Shown: positions 9,326-18,609, numbered from the stretch's first letter. The stretch: DNA of 64,000 bases from Micromonospora tarapacensis (GCF_019697375.1 NZ_JAHCDI010000003.1:620001-684000); one strand, 5' to 3'. Program-made: numbers and translations. The notes: generated from the letters alone by a model not told the origin.

Positions 9326-10882
9326 ATGAGCCTGCCGCGTCCTGTCCTCGTGGTCGACTTCGGAGCCCAGTACGCCCAGCTGATCGCGCGCCGGGTACGC
9401 GAGGCGAACGTCTACTCCGAGATCGTCCCGCACACCATGCCCGTGGCTGAGATGCTGGCCCGCGACCCCGCCGCGATCATCCTCTCCGGCGGTCCCGCGA
9501 GCGTCTACGAGCCGGGTGCCCCGCAGGTCGACGACGGGCTGTTCACCGCGGGGGTGCCGGTCTTCGGCATCTGCTACGGGTTCCAGGCGATGGCCCGCTC
9601 CCTCGGCGGCACGGTGGCGCGCACCGGCGGTCGGGAGTACGGCGGCACCCCGCTGCGACCCCGCCTGCTCACCCCGGGCGTGCTGCTCCGCGACCTGCCG
9701 GCCGACCTGCCGGTGTGGATGAGCCATGGTGACTGCGTGACCGAGGCGCCCGACGGCTTCACGGTGACCGCCGAGTCCGCCGGTGCGCCGGTCGCCGCCT
9801 TCGAGGACCTGACCGGTCGGCGGGCCGGCGTGCAGTTCCACCCCGAGGTGGGGCACACGGCACACGGGCAGGAGATGTTGACCCGTTTCCTGTACGACAT
9901 CGCCGGGATCGAGCCCACCTGGACGGCGGCGAACATCATCGACGAGCAGGTGGCCCGGATCCGCGAGCAGGTCGGCGACAAGGAGGTGATCTGCGGGCTG
10001 AGCGGCGGGGTCGACTCCGCGGTCGCCGCCGCGCTGGTGCACAAGGCCGTCGGCGACCAGCTGACGTGTGTCTTCGTCGATCACGGTCTGCTGCGTGCGG
10101 GCGAGGCCGAGCAGGTGGAGAAGGACTACGTCGCGGCCACCGGCATCAAGCTGAAGGTGGTCGACGCGGCCGACCGGTTCCTCGGCGCGCTGGCCGGGGT
10201 GACCGACCCGGAGCAGAAGCGCAAGATCATCGGTCGGGAGTTCATCCGGGTCTTCGAGGCCGCGGCCCGGGAGATCGCCTCGCACGGCGACGTCGAGTTC
10301 CTGGTGCAGGGCACGCTCTACCCGGACGTGGTCGAGTCCGGTGGCGGGACCGGCACCGCCAACATCAAGAGTCACCACAACGTCGGCGGGCTGCCCGAGG
10401 ATCTCAGGTTCGCCCTGGTCGAGCCGTTGCGCACGCTGTTCAAGGACGAGGTCCGTGCGCTCGGGCTCCAGCTCGGCCTGCCCGAGGCGATGGTCTGGCG
10501 GCACCCGTTCCCGGGCCCCGGCCTGGCCATCCGGATCATCGGCGCGGTCGACCGGGAGCGGCTCGACGTGCTCCGCCGGGCCGATTTCATCGCCCGGCAC
10601 GAGCTCAGCGCCGCCGGGCTGGACCGGGACGTGTGGCAGTTCCCGGTGGTGCTGCTGGCCGACGTGCGCAGCGTCGGTGTGCAGGGCGACGGGCGCAGCT
10701 ACGGGCATCCCGTGGTGCTGCGCCCGGTCTCCAGCGAGGACGCGATGACCGCCGACTGGTCCCGGCTGCCCTATGACGTCATCGCCCGGATCTCCACCCG
10801 GATCACCAACGAGGTGGCGGAGGTGAACCGGGTGGTGCTGGACGTCACCAGCAAGCCCCCCGGCACCATCGAGTGGGAGTGA
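9326..10882 (+). CDS. guaA: GMP synthase, glutamine-hydrolysing
   Basis: GuaA aminates XMP to GMP using ATP and ammonia from glutamine. The 518-residue protein has the class I glutamine amidotransferase domain first, with Cys 83 in G-I-C-Y-G, His 172 and Glu 174 in F-H-P-E-V. The ATP pyrophosphatase domain follows, with the P-loop S-G-G-V-D-S, and then the dimerisation domain ending [12 protein letters not shown] 9326 was preferred over an in-frame start at 9281 because family members begin close to the V-V-D-F-G-A-Q-Y block and a -10 box is correctly placed. Confidence 0.97.
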   Translation: MSLPRPVLVVDFGAQYAQLIARRVREANVYSEIVPHTMPVAEMLARDPAAIILSGGPASVYEPGAPQVDDGLFTAGVPVFGICYGFQAMARSLGGTVARTGGREYGGTPLRPRLLTPGVLLRDLPADLPVWMSHGDCVTEAPDGFTVTAESAGAPVAAFEDLTGRRAGVQFHPEVGHTAHGQEMLTRFLYDIAGIEPTWTAANIIDEQVARIREQVGDKEVICGLSGGVDSAVAAALVHKAVGDQLTCVFVDHGLLRAGEAEQVEKDYVAATGIKLKVVDAADRFLGALAGVTDPEQKRKIIGREFIRVFEAAAREIASHGDVEFLVQGTLYPDVVESGGGTGTANIKSHHNVGGLPEDLRFALVEPLRTLFKDEVRALGLQLGLPEAMVWRHPFPGPGLAIRIIGAVDRERLDVLRRADFIARHELSAAGLDRDVWQFPVVLLADVRSVGVQGDGRSYGHPVVLRPVSSEDAMTADWSRLPYDVIARISTRITNEVAEVNRVVLDVTSKPPGTIEWE

Positions 10883-10912
10883 CGCCGGTCCACGCCGGTG
10901 CGGGACGTCGGC

Positions 10913-11371
10913 TCAGGCCGGCGGCTGCGCTGCGGGCCGTGGCGCCGGTGCCGGAGTAGCCGGTTCGGCCTCTTGCACCGGAGTAGCCGGCGCGGCCTCC
11001 GGTGCTGGAGTAGCCGGCGCGGCCTCTTGTGTCGGGTCGGCCGGCCCGGGGAACGGCCACGCGGGGTGCGGCGCACCGCCTGCCGGCGTAAATGGCTGCG
11101 GCGGCGGGCCGGCGGGCCGGTGGGCCGGGCCGCCCGCCGGGTGCGGCCAGGCGGGCGCGCCGGCCGGCTCCTCGGGCATCAGGAACCACATCACCGGGTA
11201 CGCGAGGGCGGCGATCCCGCCGGTGAGCAGCGTGGCGACGGCGAACGCGACGCGAACCAGGGTGGGGTCGACGGCGAAGTAGCGGCCGAGGCCGCTGGCG
11301 ACGCCGGCCACCATCCGGTCGGTGGTCGGGCGGCGTAGTTGCTTGTACGGGGCCTGAGGTGTGGAAGTCAT
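10913..11371 (-). CDS. PspC domain membrane protein with Pro/Ala repeat tail
   Basis: This 152-residue protein has an N-terminal PspC domain (L-R-R-P-T-T-D-R-M-V-A-G-V, then a membrane segment of about 25 residues ending P-V-M-W-F-L-M-P). The tail is rich in Pro and Ala and contains three copies of a 9-residue unit. PspC proteins respond to membrane stress. Start ATG 11371 follows GTGGAGG at short spacing. It is the first of three PspC-domain genes in this window; the others are at 17434-18421 and 18610-19860. It is convergent with guaA. Confidence 0.8.
   Translation of the reverse strand: MTSTPQAPYKQLRRPTTDRMVAGVASGLGRYFAVDPTLVRVAFAVATLLTGGIAALAYPVMWFLMPEEPAGAPAWPHPAGGPAHRPAGPPPQPFTPAGGAPHPAWPFPGPADPTQEAAPATPAPEAAPATPVQEAEPATPAPAPRPAAQPPA
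10953..11033. repeat. Three 27-bp tandem repeats inside the PspC gene
   Basis: GGAGTAGCCGG begins at 10953, 10980 and 11007, a 27-base period equal to nine codons. On the minus strand the units encode E-A-A-P-A-T-P-A-P and near variants, so the array is a coding repeat that can gain or lose units without a frameshift. Confidence 0.8.
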
Positions 11372-11514
11372 GCCTCCACGGTCCGTGTTGCCGGGCGCAT
11401 CGACCTCGGTGACCGCCCGGATCAATACCCTGACCCAACCCTCAGGGGCGAGCATCAGTCAGGAATCCGACTCTTTTCCGCGCCGGTAACCGGTCGCGGG
11501 GAGAATTTGGCTCC

Positions 11515-12462
11515 GTGACCACCATGCTGGAGCCGCTGCGCAGGATCGCGGCATACGCCGTCTGTACTGATTCCGTAGACCGAGTCCTGCTGGTCCGCGC
11601 ATCGGAGCGCTCCGGCACCCCTGGTACCTGGTCCCTGCCCGGCGGGGCGGTCGACCACGGCGAGGATCCGCACCACACCGTCGTCCGTGAAACCGCCGCC
11701 GAGACCGGTCTGTCGGTGGCCGTCGCCAGCCTGCACGACGTGCTGGCCGACATGCGGGCACTGCCCGAGCGGGGCATCACCATCCACACCGACCGCCTGG
11801 TCTACCGGGTCTCGGTCCGGGGTGGTTCGCTCACCGACCGGGTCGACCGGCCGACCGACCTGGCCCGCTGGTTCACCGTGGACGAGGCGCGGCGGTTGCC
11901 GCTGCGCTCGTTCACCGCGCGCGCCCTCGGGCTGCCCGCCTCCTCGGCGGACATCGTGCCCGACGAGGCGCCGGAGTTCCCCTCCTTCTACGCGGTGCCG
12001 GGCCCGGACGGGCTGCACCGGGCGCAGCGCTTCGCCGCGTACGCCGTGGTCACCGACCCGGAGGGGCGGGTGCTGCTGACCCGGGTCTCCGACGGCTACC
12101 CGGGTGCCGGGTGCTGGCACCTGCCCGGCGGCGGCACCGACTACGGCGAGCAGCCGGGCGCGGCACTGATCCGGGAACTGGTCGAGGAGACCGGGCAGAC
12201 CGGGCGACTCGTCGGGTTGCTCGGAGTGGCCAGCCACCGGGACGCCGCGTCGCTGGGGCCGGAGGGATACCCGATCGACTGGCACGGCGTGCGGGCCTTC
12301 TACCGGGTGGTGGTGGACCAGCCGGCCCCACCCACCGTCGGCGACGTCGGTGGCTCCACCTGCGAGGCCCGCTGGTTCGGCCGGGAGGAACTCGGCGCGC
12401 TGCCCAGCGACCGCCTCACCGAGGTCACCGCCGAAGCCGTCCAGGCCGCCCAGCTGACCTGA
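11515..12462 (+). CDS. Double-NUDIX hydrolase, copy A
   Basis: The 315-residue protein contains two complete NUDIX domains, about residues 8-140 and 160-310. NUDIX enzymes hydrolyse nucleoside diphosphates linked to another group. The second NUDIX box is consensus (G-x5-E-x7-R-E-L-V-E-E-T-G). The first reads R-E-T-A-A-E-T-G, replacing the first Glu of the catalytic E-E pair by Ala, so the N-terminal domain may be impaired or have another role. GTG 11515 or ATG 11524 could start the protein. It sits 95 bases before a homologous double-NUDIX gene. Substrate unknown. Confidence 0.85.
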   Translation: MTTMLEPLRRIAAYAVCTDSVDRVLLVRASERSGTPGTWSLPGGAVDHGEDPHHTVVRETAAETGLSVAVASLHDVLADMRALPERGITIHTDRLVYRVSVRGGSLTDRVDRPTDLARWFTVDEARRLPLRSFTARALGLPASSADIVPDEAPEFPSFYAVPGPDGLHRAQRFAAYAVVTDPEGRVLLTRVSDGYPGAGCWHLPGGGTDYGEQPGAALIRELVEETGQTGRLVGLLGVASHRDAASLGPEGYPIDWHGVRAFYRVVVDQPAPPTVGDVGGSTCEARWFGREELGALPSDRLTEVTAEAVQAAQLT

Positions 12463-12478
12463 CCCGCCCCACCCGCGC

Positions 12479-12524
12479 TGATCATGTAGTTATTGTCGGG
12501 ACACGGCGTCGACTTCATGATCGA
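12479..12524. repeat. Dispersed palindromic repeat, copy 3 (shortened)
   Basis: TGATCATGTAGTTATTGTC at the left and GACTTCATGATCGAC at the right form a shortened, less regular version of the inverted repeat seen at 4935, 9198 and 50506. It lies between the two double-NUDIX genes. Confidence 0.6.
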
Positions 12525-12557
12525 CGGGTGGCTGACGGGACGGGAGCGCAGGGAGCC

Positions 12558-13463
12558 GTGAAGCAGGTGCGGCGGGTCGGGGCGTACGGCGTGTTGCGGG
12601 ACGCCGATCGGCGGGTGCTGCTGGTGCGGGGTTCGGAGGGGGCGGACTTCCCGGGGGTGTGGTCGTTGCCGGGCGGTGGCCTGGAGCACGCGGAGCATCC
12701 CGCGCTCGCCGTGCTCCGCGAGGTCACCGAGGAGACCGGGCTGATCGGCGCGGTGACCGGGTTGCGGGCGGTGGTCGCGGACGTGGTGCCGTACGCCGAC
12801 CTCGGCGTGGCACTGCACACCGACCGGATGCTGTTCGACGTGGCGCCGGTGGGCGGGCGGTTGCGTGCCGAGCGTGACGGCAGCACCGACCTGGCCCGCT
12901 GGCTGACCCTGGACGAGGCCACCGGGCTGCCGCTGCTGGCGTTCACCGCCGAGGCCCTCGGCCTGCCGGTCGTCCCGCTACCGCCCGGTGCGCTGCGCCG
13001 CCGGTCGCCGTTCGCCGTGCCCGCCGCCGACCGGCGGCAGCGTTTCGGCGCGTACGGGGTGGTCACCGATCCCGCCGGGCGGATGCTGCTGTCGTTGATC
13101 GCCGACGGCTATCCGGGCGCCGGGCGGTGGCATCTGCCCGGCGGGGGAACGGATCACGGCGAGCAGCCGGTGACCGCGTTGCTACGGGAGCTGGTCGAGG
13201 AGTCGGGTCAACTGGGCAGGGTGACCGAGCTGGTCGGTGTGGACAATCTGCACAATCCGGCCGCTCTCGGCCCCGAGGGGTTTCCCCTCGACTGGCACGG
13301 TGTCCGGGTTGTCTACCGGGTGGTGGTCGACTTTCCGACCGAACCGGCGGTGACCGAGCTGGCCGGCGGCTCCACCGCGGGCGCCGCCTGGTTCACCCCG
13401 GAAGGGCTACGAGAGCTTCCGCTTACCGAGATCGCCGCCGCGGCCGTGGCGCTGCCGGCCTAA
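12558..13463 (+). CDS. Double-NUDIX hydrolase, copy B
   Basis: This 301-residue paralogue of the preceding gene again has two NUDIX domains in one chain. Both NUDIX boxes are intact here (R-E-V-T-E-E-T-G and R-E-L-V-E-E-S-G). The C-terminal halves of the two genes are especially alike (H-L-P-G-G-G-T-D-x-G-E-Q-P, L-D/I-D-W-H-G-V-R), so the pair arose by duplication of an already fused gene. GTG 12558 has GGGAG three bases upstream; GTG 12528, at the edge of the palindrome, is the other candidate. Confidence 0.85.
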   Translation: MKQVRRVGAYGVLRDADRRVLLVRGSEGADFPGVWSLPGGGLEHAEHPALAVLREVTEETGLIGAVTGLRAVVADVVPYADLGVALHTDRMLFDVAPVGGRLRAERDGSTDLARWLTLDEATGLPLLAFTAEALGLPVVPLPPGALRRRSPFAVPAADRRQRFGAYGVVTDPAGRMLLSLIADGYPGAGRWHLPGGGTDHGEQPVTALLRELVEESGQLGRVTELVGVDNLHNPAALGPEGFPLDWHGVRVVYRVVVDFPTEPAVTELAGGSTAGAAWFTPEGLRELPLTEIAAAAVALPA

Positions 13464-13538
13464 TCCGGGCGGCCCTTGCCGACGTCCGCTCGCTGCGTCG
13501 GCAGTGACCACCTCCGGTACAGTCGAAGCAGGGCAAGT

Positions 13539-13591
13539 GGCGGAAACGGGCGACGGTGTCGGAAACAGCCAACGATGTCGGAAACAGCCAA
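13539..13591. repeat. Three direct repeats at 19-bp spacing upstream of pssA
   Basis: GTCGGAAACAGCCAA occurs at 13558-13572 and 13577-13591, and a weaker version (GGCGGAAACGGGCGA) at 13539-13553, giving a regular 19-base period. The array lies in the 325-base gene-free stretch 13464-13788 between copy B of the NUDIX gene and pssA. Regular direct repeats of this kind suggest binding sites for a regulator of the phospholipid gene. The rest of the stretch is less GC-rich than its surroundings, and I see no gene in it. Confidence 0.55.
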
Positions 13592-13788
13592 TCACCTCCG
13601 AGATGGGAACAAGACGGCGGTTCGCACCGTTAAGGGAGATATAAGTACCGTCGGCAGCTATCGCCAATCCCCGTCCCCCTGTGCGATGGTGTACTCCGCA
13701 AAACGGCTGCCGGGCCCCAGAAAGGTCTGGCACGAGACAGCCGGACACCCGCCCCACGGCGGCCAGTTGGTCCGGTGATGGAGGAAGC

Positions 13789-14772
13789 GTGCCGAGAGCC
13801 CCCTGGCGCCGGCGTCGTACGACTGACAGCCCGCGCCCCGCAGGGCGACGCTGGACGGGTCCGCTGCGCCGCAGCGGCAGCCTTGCCCGCCAGGTCCTGC
13901 TGGTCCGCGTCGGCCGCCGAGGTGCGCAGGCCGACGTGTTGCCCGAGCCCCGGTATCAGGACCGCCCGCGTCGCCGGTACGGCCTGCAGCGGTTCCACCG
14001 TACCCGGCTCGAGACGATCGCCCCGGTCATCCCGGCCGTCCTGCCGCAGCCGGTGGCGGTCGAGCCGGAGGGGATCTCCGTACCCTTGCTTCCCGGCGCG
14101 CGGACGCCCGCCCGGCGGGTGAAGTTCGCGCTGGTCAATGCCTGTACGCTGGCCAGCCTGCTGCTCGGCATCAACGCGATCTTCGTCGCCATGCAGGGCG
14201 ACGTACGGCTCGCCGCCCTGCTCCTCATCGCCTGTGTCGGCTTCGACGGCCTCGACGGCGCACTGGCCCGCAAGCTCGGCGTGTCCAGCCCGTTCGGCGC
14301 CCAGATGGACTCGCTGGCCGACATGTGCTCCTTCGGCCTCGCCGCGCCCGTGGTCGTCTACGCCTCGCTCGCCGGCTCCGCGCCGACGGCCGCCGCGGCG
14401 GTGGCCGCCGCCCTCGTCGCGGCCTGCGCCGCCATCCGCCTGGCCCGCTTCAACGTCTCACCCAGCGACGGCCGGTTCTTCTCCGGCGTGCCCACCACCA
14501 TGGCCGCGGCCGTGCTCGCCCTGATGGTCGTGATCGGCCTGCCGGTGCCGGGGGCGGTGCAGATCGCCGGGGTGGCCCTGCTCGCCTTCACCATGGTCAG
14601 CAGCTTCCCGTACGCCAAGCTCGCCCGGCTGGTCAAGCTGCCGCCGTGGGTCTGGCTGGCGCCGGTGCTCGGCGCGCTGATCGACGTCCGGCTCACCTTC
14701 GGCCTGATCGTGGTCGGATATCTCGTCAGCGGTCCGGTGCTCTGGCTGCGCCAGCGCCGCACCATCATCTGA
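13789..14772 (+). CDS. pssA: CDP-diacylglycerol--serine O-phosphatidyltransferase
   Basis: This membrane enzyme makes phosphatidylserine from CDP-diacylglycerol and serine. The 327-residue protein has an Arg-rich cytoplasmic N-terminus of about 100 residues, then a CDP-alcohol phosphotransferase domain with the full motif D-G-x2-A-R-x8-G-x3-D-x3-D and about eight hydrophobic segments, ending W-L-R-Q-R-R. GTG 13789 has a strong GGAGGAA five bases upstream, which decides the start. It faces the phosphatidylserine decarboxylase gene across a terminator, so the two steps to phosphatidylethanolamine are encoded side by side. Serine as acceptor is inferred from that neighbour. Confidence 0.88.
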   Translation: MPRAPWRRRRTTDSPRPAGRRWTGPLRRSGSLARQVLLVRVGRRGAQADVLPEPRYQDRPRRRYGLQRFHRTRLETIAPVIPAVLPQPVAVEPEGISVPLLPGARTPARRVKFALVNACTLASLLLGINAIFVAMQGDVRLAALLLIACVGFDGLDGALARKLGVSSPFGAQMDSLADMCSFGLAAPVVVYASLAGSAPTAAAAVAAALVAACAAIRLARFNVSPSDGRFFSGVPTTMAAAVLALMVVIGLPVPGAVQIAGVALLAFTMVSSFPYAKLARLVKLPPWVWLAPVLGALIDVRLTFGLIVVGYLVSGPVLWLRQRRTII

Positions 14773-14788
14773 ACCCATACCCGAGAAC

Positions 14789-14815
14789 GGGGCGCCGCGG
14801 TTGCCGTGGCGCCCC
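14789..14815. terminator. Bidirectional hairpin between pssA and psd
   Basis: GGGGCGCCGCGG pairs with CCGTGGCGCCCC, with one G-T wobble and a 3-base loop. It stands 17 bases after pssA and 20 bases after the end of the convergent decarboxylase gene. Confidence 0.75.
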
Positions 14816-14834
14816 GCTTCACGTATCTCGCCGA

Positions 14835-16082
14835 TCAGCGCCAACGGGCGATGACGCTCGCCCCGCCGATCACCTTGTCGCCCGGCCCGACCAGTGGCTC
14901 CGCGGCATCCGCCGGCAGGTAGACGTCCGTACGCGAGCCGAAGCGGATCAGCCCGAGCCGTTCGCCCCGGGCCAGCAACGCGCCGATCGGGGCCCGCTGC
15001 ACGATCCGCCGGGCGATCAGGCCGGTGCGCTGGGCCACCACCACCGTGCCGTGCGTGGTGTCCAACACCGTGTACGCGGCCACGTTGTGCTCCGCGTCCG
15101 GCTTCATCGCGTTGACGAACCCGCCGTCGGCGACGAAGTAGTCCACCACCTTGCCGGCCACCGGCGAGCGGTTGACGTGCACGTCGAGCACCGACAGGAA
15201 GACCGCGATCCGGAGGAACTCACCGTCGCCGAAGCGCTCGTCGGCCAGCCGTTGCACCGACAGCACCCGACCGTCGGCGGCGGCGACCACGGCCGACGGA
15301 TCCTCCGGAACGTCCCGCTCCGGGTCGCGGAAGAAGGCGGCCACCGGCGCGGCGGCCAGCGCGGGCAGCAGCCAGAGCTTCGACTTCGGCCGGGCCAGCC
15401 GGGTCAGCGCGGCCATCCCGAGGGCGATGCCGGCCGCGGCCAGCCCGTTCGAGTCGATGTGCATGCCCCGGGTCAGCGGCACGCTCGACGGCCGGTACGC
15501 CGGGGCGAGCCGCTCCGCGGACGCGGCCTGCGCCGGGGTGAAGCGGAGCCGGTACACGCGCACCGGCGGGGAGTTGCGCAGCACCAGGTCGTCGCCGACG
15601 CCGTACAACGCGCCCTGCCGGTCCAACTCGGCAGCGGCGCCGGCGGTCCGGGCGACGGCGGTTGCGACGCTGAGCACCGCGCCGTCGGCCAGGTACTTCG
15701 TGAGCGCCTCGATGGCGACGCGGGCTTCGTCGGCGGTGCCGGTGAACGCATCCGCGGCGATGACCACCCCGGCCGGCTCGGCCTCGGTCAGGCTTTCCAC
15801 GACGCGGACCCGGTCGGCCACCCAGCGGCCCTGGGCGGTGACGTGCTCCCGCAGCGCCGCGGCGCCGACCCGATCGGCTGGTACCACGGTGAGGGTGTCG
15901 CCGGGCAGCATCGCCTCGATCGCCGCGGCCAGCACCGCGGATCCCGGGACCGCGCCGACGAGCAGGGCAGCCTTCGGGGCGTTGATCCGGGCAAGCTCGG
16001 CGACCAGAGTACGAGCGGCGCGCTCGCCGAGGCGGACCGGACCGGATCGGTCGGTGGTGCGCACGGCGGGGAACTGGGTCAT
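14835..16082 (-). CDS. psd: Phosphatidylserine decarboxylase with N-terminal methyltransferase-like domain
   Basis: The C-terminal half (about residues 205-415) is a pyruvoyl-dependent phosphatidylserine decarboxylase: it has hydrophobic membrane-associated segments, F-F-R-D-P-E-R, the block D-V-H-V-N-R-S-P, and near the end F-G-S, where cleavage before Ser 383 would create the pyruvoyl group. It makes phosphatidylethanolamine. The first 195 residues are an added domain with the outline of a class I methyltransferase (L-L-V-G-A-V-P-G-S near residue 40, then V-V-I-A-A-D-A-F), with a weak S-adenosylmethionine loop. Family members are usually about 200-300 residues, so this is a fusion. It is convergent with pssA. 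Confidence 0.85.
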   Translation of the reverse strand: MTQFPAVRTTDRSGPVRLGERAARTLVAELARINAPKAALLVGAVPGSAVLAAAIEAMLPGDTLTVVPADRVGAAALREHVTAQGRWVADRVRVVESLTEAEPAGVVIAADAFTGTADEARVAIEALTKYLADGAVLSVATAVARTAGAAAELDRQGALYGVGDDLVLRNSPPVRVYRLRFTPAQAASAERLAPAYRPSSVPLTRGMHIDSNGLAAAGIALGMAALTRLARPKSKLWLLPALAAAPVAAFFRDPERDVPEDPSAVVAAADGRVLSVQRLADERFGDGEFLRIAVFLSVLDVHVNRSPVAGKVVDYFVADGGFVNAMKPDAEHNVAAYTVLDTTHGTVVVAQRTGLIARRIVQRAPIGALLARGERLGLIRFGSRTDVYLPADAAEPLVGPGDKVIGGASVIARWR

Positions 16083-16265
16083 GTCGAACGGGCTCCTGAC
16101 GGGGTAGTGGCGACTGACACGGGGTCACCGCCGCGGCGAGGTCGGCCCGGACACGGACGGCCCGCGCGAGCCGGTGGCCCGCGAAGGATGCCCCGCGGCG
16201 CGGGCCGCCGGCGCAGGCGGGAGCACACCGGCCAGCATAGGCCGCGCGCGGCGGCCGTCGCACGG

Positions 16266-16676
16266 TCAGGCGGCGGGCCCGGCCCGGTCTGGTGGCGCAG
16301 CGTCGTCCCCGGCGGAAAGGTCGAGCGTACGGTCGTCGTCGGCGTCCGCCCGCGAGACGGGGTGCGGTTCGGTGTCGGTGCCGGCCGCCGGCTCCGGGCC
16401 GGTCAGCTCCGACGCTTCCTGGTCCCGGCCGGTCGGTTCCGACGCCTCCTGGCCGGTGCCGGGCGCACCGGCAGTCGCCGGTCCGCCGTTCTGCCGGCTG
16501 GAGCGAAGGGCGCCGATCAGGCCGAGCCCGCCGATCAGGATCAGCCCACCGGCCAGGAACCAGCCGATCGGCGGCAGGACGAGACCGAGCAGCTTGGCGA
16601 GCAGCCACCAGGCGGCGAGGGCGAGGAAGAGCAGCCCGAAGGCGAACGACACCAGGTCGGTGCGGTGGACCCTCAT
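16266..16676 (-). CDS. Small membrane protein with acidic tail
   Basis: The 136-residue protein has two hydrophobic helices at about residues 8-28 and 36-56 and a disordered acidic tail (repeated E-A-S-E-P/L-T-G). I do not recognise a named family. Its ATG overlaps the stop of the LiaF-like gene by 4 bases (ATGA), so the two are translationally coupled. A role in the same envelope-stress unit is inferred from this. Confidence 0.7.
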   Translation of the reverse strand: MRVHRTDLVSFAFGLLFLALAAWWLLAKLLGLVLPPIGWFLAGGLILIGGLGLIGALRSSRQNGGPATAGAPGTGQEASEPTGRDQEASELTGPEPAAGTDTEPHPVSRADADDDRTLDLSAGDDAAPPDRAGPAA

Positions 16677-17329
16677 CGGGTCACCTCCATGTGTCCGGCG
16701 TTGACGTGCAGGTTCAGGCGCAGTTCGCCGCCGCCGGGGCCGTCCGCGCCGAGGTCGACGGTCTCCGTGAGCCGGTTGTCCAGCCCGCCGGCCCGCACGC
16801 CGAAGAGGCTCGCGTCACCGGCGGTCACCTGCGCCGCCGCGGTCACGTCCACGTTCGGCGGCACCACCACGGTGGCCTCACCGAAGTTGATGACGACGGT
16901 GATCTCGGTGTCCTGCTGGTCGAGGTCGATCGCGCGCAGGTCGAGCACCGCGTCGCCGAAGCTCTGTTCGTATCGCACGGCGAGGTCGCGACGGTCGGTC
17001 GGTGCCCAGGTCACCGTGCCGTCCACCCCGCGCACCCGGTCGTACGACTCGGCGACGGTGGCCACGGCCAGCGCGGCGGCGGTCACCAGGCCGAGCGCGA
17101 TCAGCCAGCGGGCCCGGCCGAACCAGGTGCCGACCAACAGGCCGAGACCGATCACGGCGAGCGCCGCCGCGAAGTAGGCCGAGGCGCCGATCCCGAAGAC
17201 GTCCAGCAGGTCGAGGACGCCGACCAGCCCGAGCGCGACGAAGATCAGTGAGAACGTCACCGCGCCGAGGGCGGAGCGCTCCCGGGGCTTCCTGGGCCGC
17301 TTGGGCTTGGCCGGCGGAGGCGGAGTCAC
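16673..17329 (-). CDS. LiaF-like membrane protein, probably the C-terminal part of the PspC gene upstream
   Basis: The 218-residue reading frame starts with a Pro/Lys-rich stretch, has three or four membrane helices (about residues 20-90), and ends with a beta-rich domain typical of LiaF-type proteins (I-N-F-G-E-A-T-V-V-V-P-P-N-V-D-V, repeated parallel-beta pattern, then G-D-A-S-L-F-G-V). In related actinomycetes as I know them this part is joined to a PspC domain in one protein. Restoring one base in the G run at 17565-17569 makes one continuous frame with the PspC segment, so this may not be a separate gene. Confidence 0.7.
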   Translation of the reverse strand: MTPPPPAKPKRPRKPRERSALGAVTFSLIFVALGLVGVLDLLDVFGIGASAYFAAALAVIGLGLLVGTWFGRARWLIALGLVTAAALAVATVAESYDRVRGVDGTVTWAPTDRRDLAVRYEQSFGDAVLDLRAIDLDQQDTEITVVINFGEATVVVPPNVDVTAAAQVTAGDASLFGVRAGGLDNRLTETVDLGADGPGGGELRLNLHVNAGHMEVTR

Positions 17330-17433
17330 CGTCGTCTGCCCGGCGTACGGGCCGTGCGGGGCGAACGGGGGGCGGTAGGTCGGCGGGCCCGACGGGGTGC
17401 CGCCCGGTGGCCAGGCCGGTGTCGGTGCCAGGT

Positions 17434-18421
17434 TCAGGGTTGGTTCCTCGGGCCGCCCGGGCCCCGTGGTCCCGGGCGGTGCCGAGGTGACGCCGGACGC
17501 CGGAGCGTGGAACGCGGCCGGCCCGGCGGTGGCCGGCGTGGTCCGGCCCCAGCCGGGGTACGGCGGGGGTAGGCGGTCGGGCCGGGGTAGCTGACCGGTG
17601 GCACCGGGCCGGGCGGTTGGCTGCCACCCTCGCCCTGCGCCGTGGGTGCGCCCGGTGCCGCCGTCGGCCGGGGCTCGCGCTGCTGGCGGTTGAGCAGCAG
17701 CGCGCCGCCGACCAGGATGGCCGCGCCGAGCAGCACCGCGCGGAACGCGTCGGTGACGATGTAGCCGAAGCTCACCGCCACCAGGATGCTGAGCACGATC
17801 ACCGTGATCGGGGACATGCTGGAGCGGCCCCGGCCCAGCATGGACTCGACCGGCGAGGCGGTGTCGCCCTCACCGGGGATGATCAGCCAGGCCGCGACGT
17901 AGACCAGGATGCCGACGCCGCCGAAGAAGCCGAGCACCGCGAGCAGCACCCGCCAGAGCACCGGATCGGTGTTGGTCGCCCGACCGACGGCGGCGCAGAC
18001 GCCGGCCAGGTAGCGGCCCTCGCGGGGACGGACCAGCCCGTACCGCGAGGTGAAGCCGGCGCCGCCGAAGTACGGACCCGGGCCTCCCGGCGGCGGCCCG
18101 GCGCCGGCCGGACCGCCGCCGCCGGGCGGCGGCGGAGGCCGCCGAGGGACCGGCGCCGGGCCAGCGACCGCCCGGCCCCCGGCCCGGCGGTCGCTGCCGA
18201 CGCACCCACGCCGTCGCACCGCCCGGTGGTGGCGTGGCGACCGGCGGAGCGCTCCCGTCCCACGCCGTCTCCCCGGTGGGTGCTCCACCGCCGGCCGGTG
18301 TGGCCGGGGCGTCCGCCGGGCCACCGGGCGCTTCGGTGGCGGCCGGTGCTGCGGACTCGGGGGGTGCGGGCTCCGGTTCCGTCGGCCCGGGCCGGTGCGG
18401 CTTGGCGGCATCGTCGGTCAT
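17434..18421 (-). pseudogene. PspC domain membrane protein, reading frame broken twice
   Basis: The natural start is ATG 18421 (M-T-D-D-A-A-K-P). It is followed by a Pro/Ala-rich stretch that loses frame near 18180, where a base appears added or two lost in a G/C run. The frame 17434-18411 then encodes a clear PspC domain (G-R-Y-L-A-G-V-C-A-A-V, L-V-Y-V-A-A-W-L-I-I-P) and two more membrane helices, but ends in an unnatural Arg/Pro tail after a second frameshift at the G run 17565-17569. With both corrected, the product is a PspC plus LiaF-like protein of about 580 residues ending at 16673. Sequencing error is as likely as true decay. It is divergent from the histidine kinase. Confidence 0.7.
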
Positions 18422-18609
18422 GCCTCGATCCTGCTGCTCCGGGTGCCCGAGCGACCTCCGGAGACGACCCTGACCCCACCCTGAGATCCGACCTCGCGGA
18501 ATGTCGGGGACGTCCCCGTGGTCGGGCGACCGCACCACGTGTGACGATCGGATCGGCGCCGGGAGGCTCCACTCTTCGTTCCGGCCCGACCGTTCTGCAC
18601 AGGGAGCTT

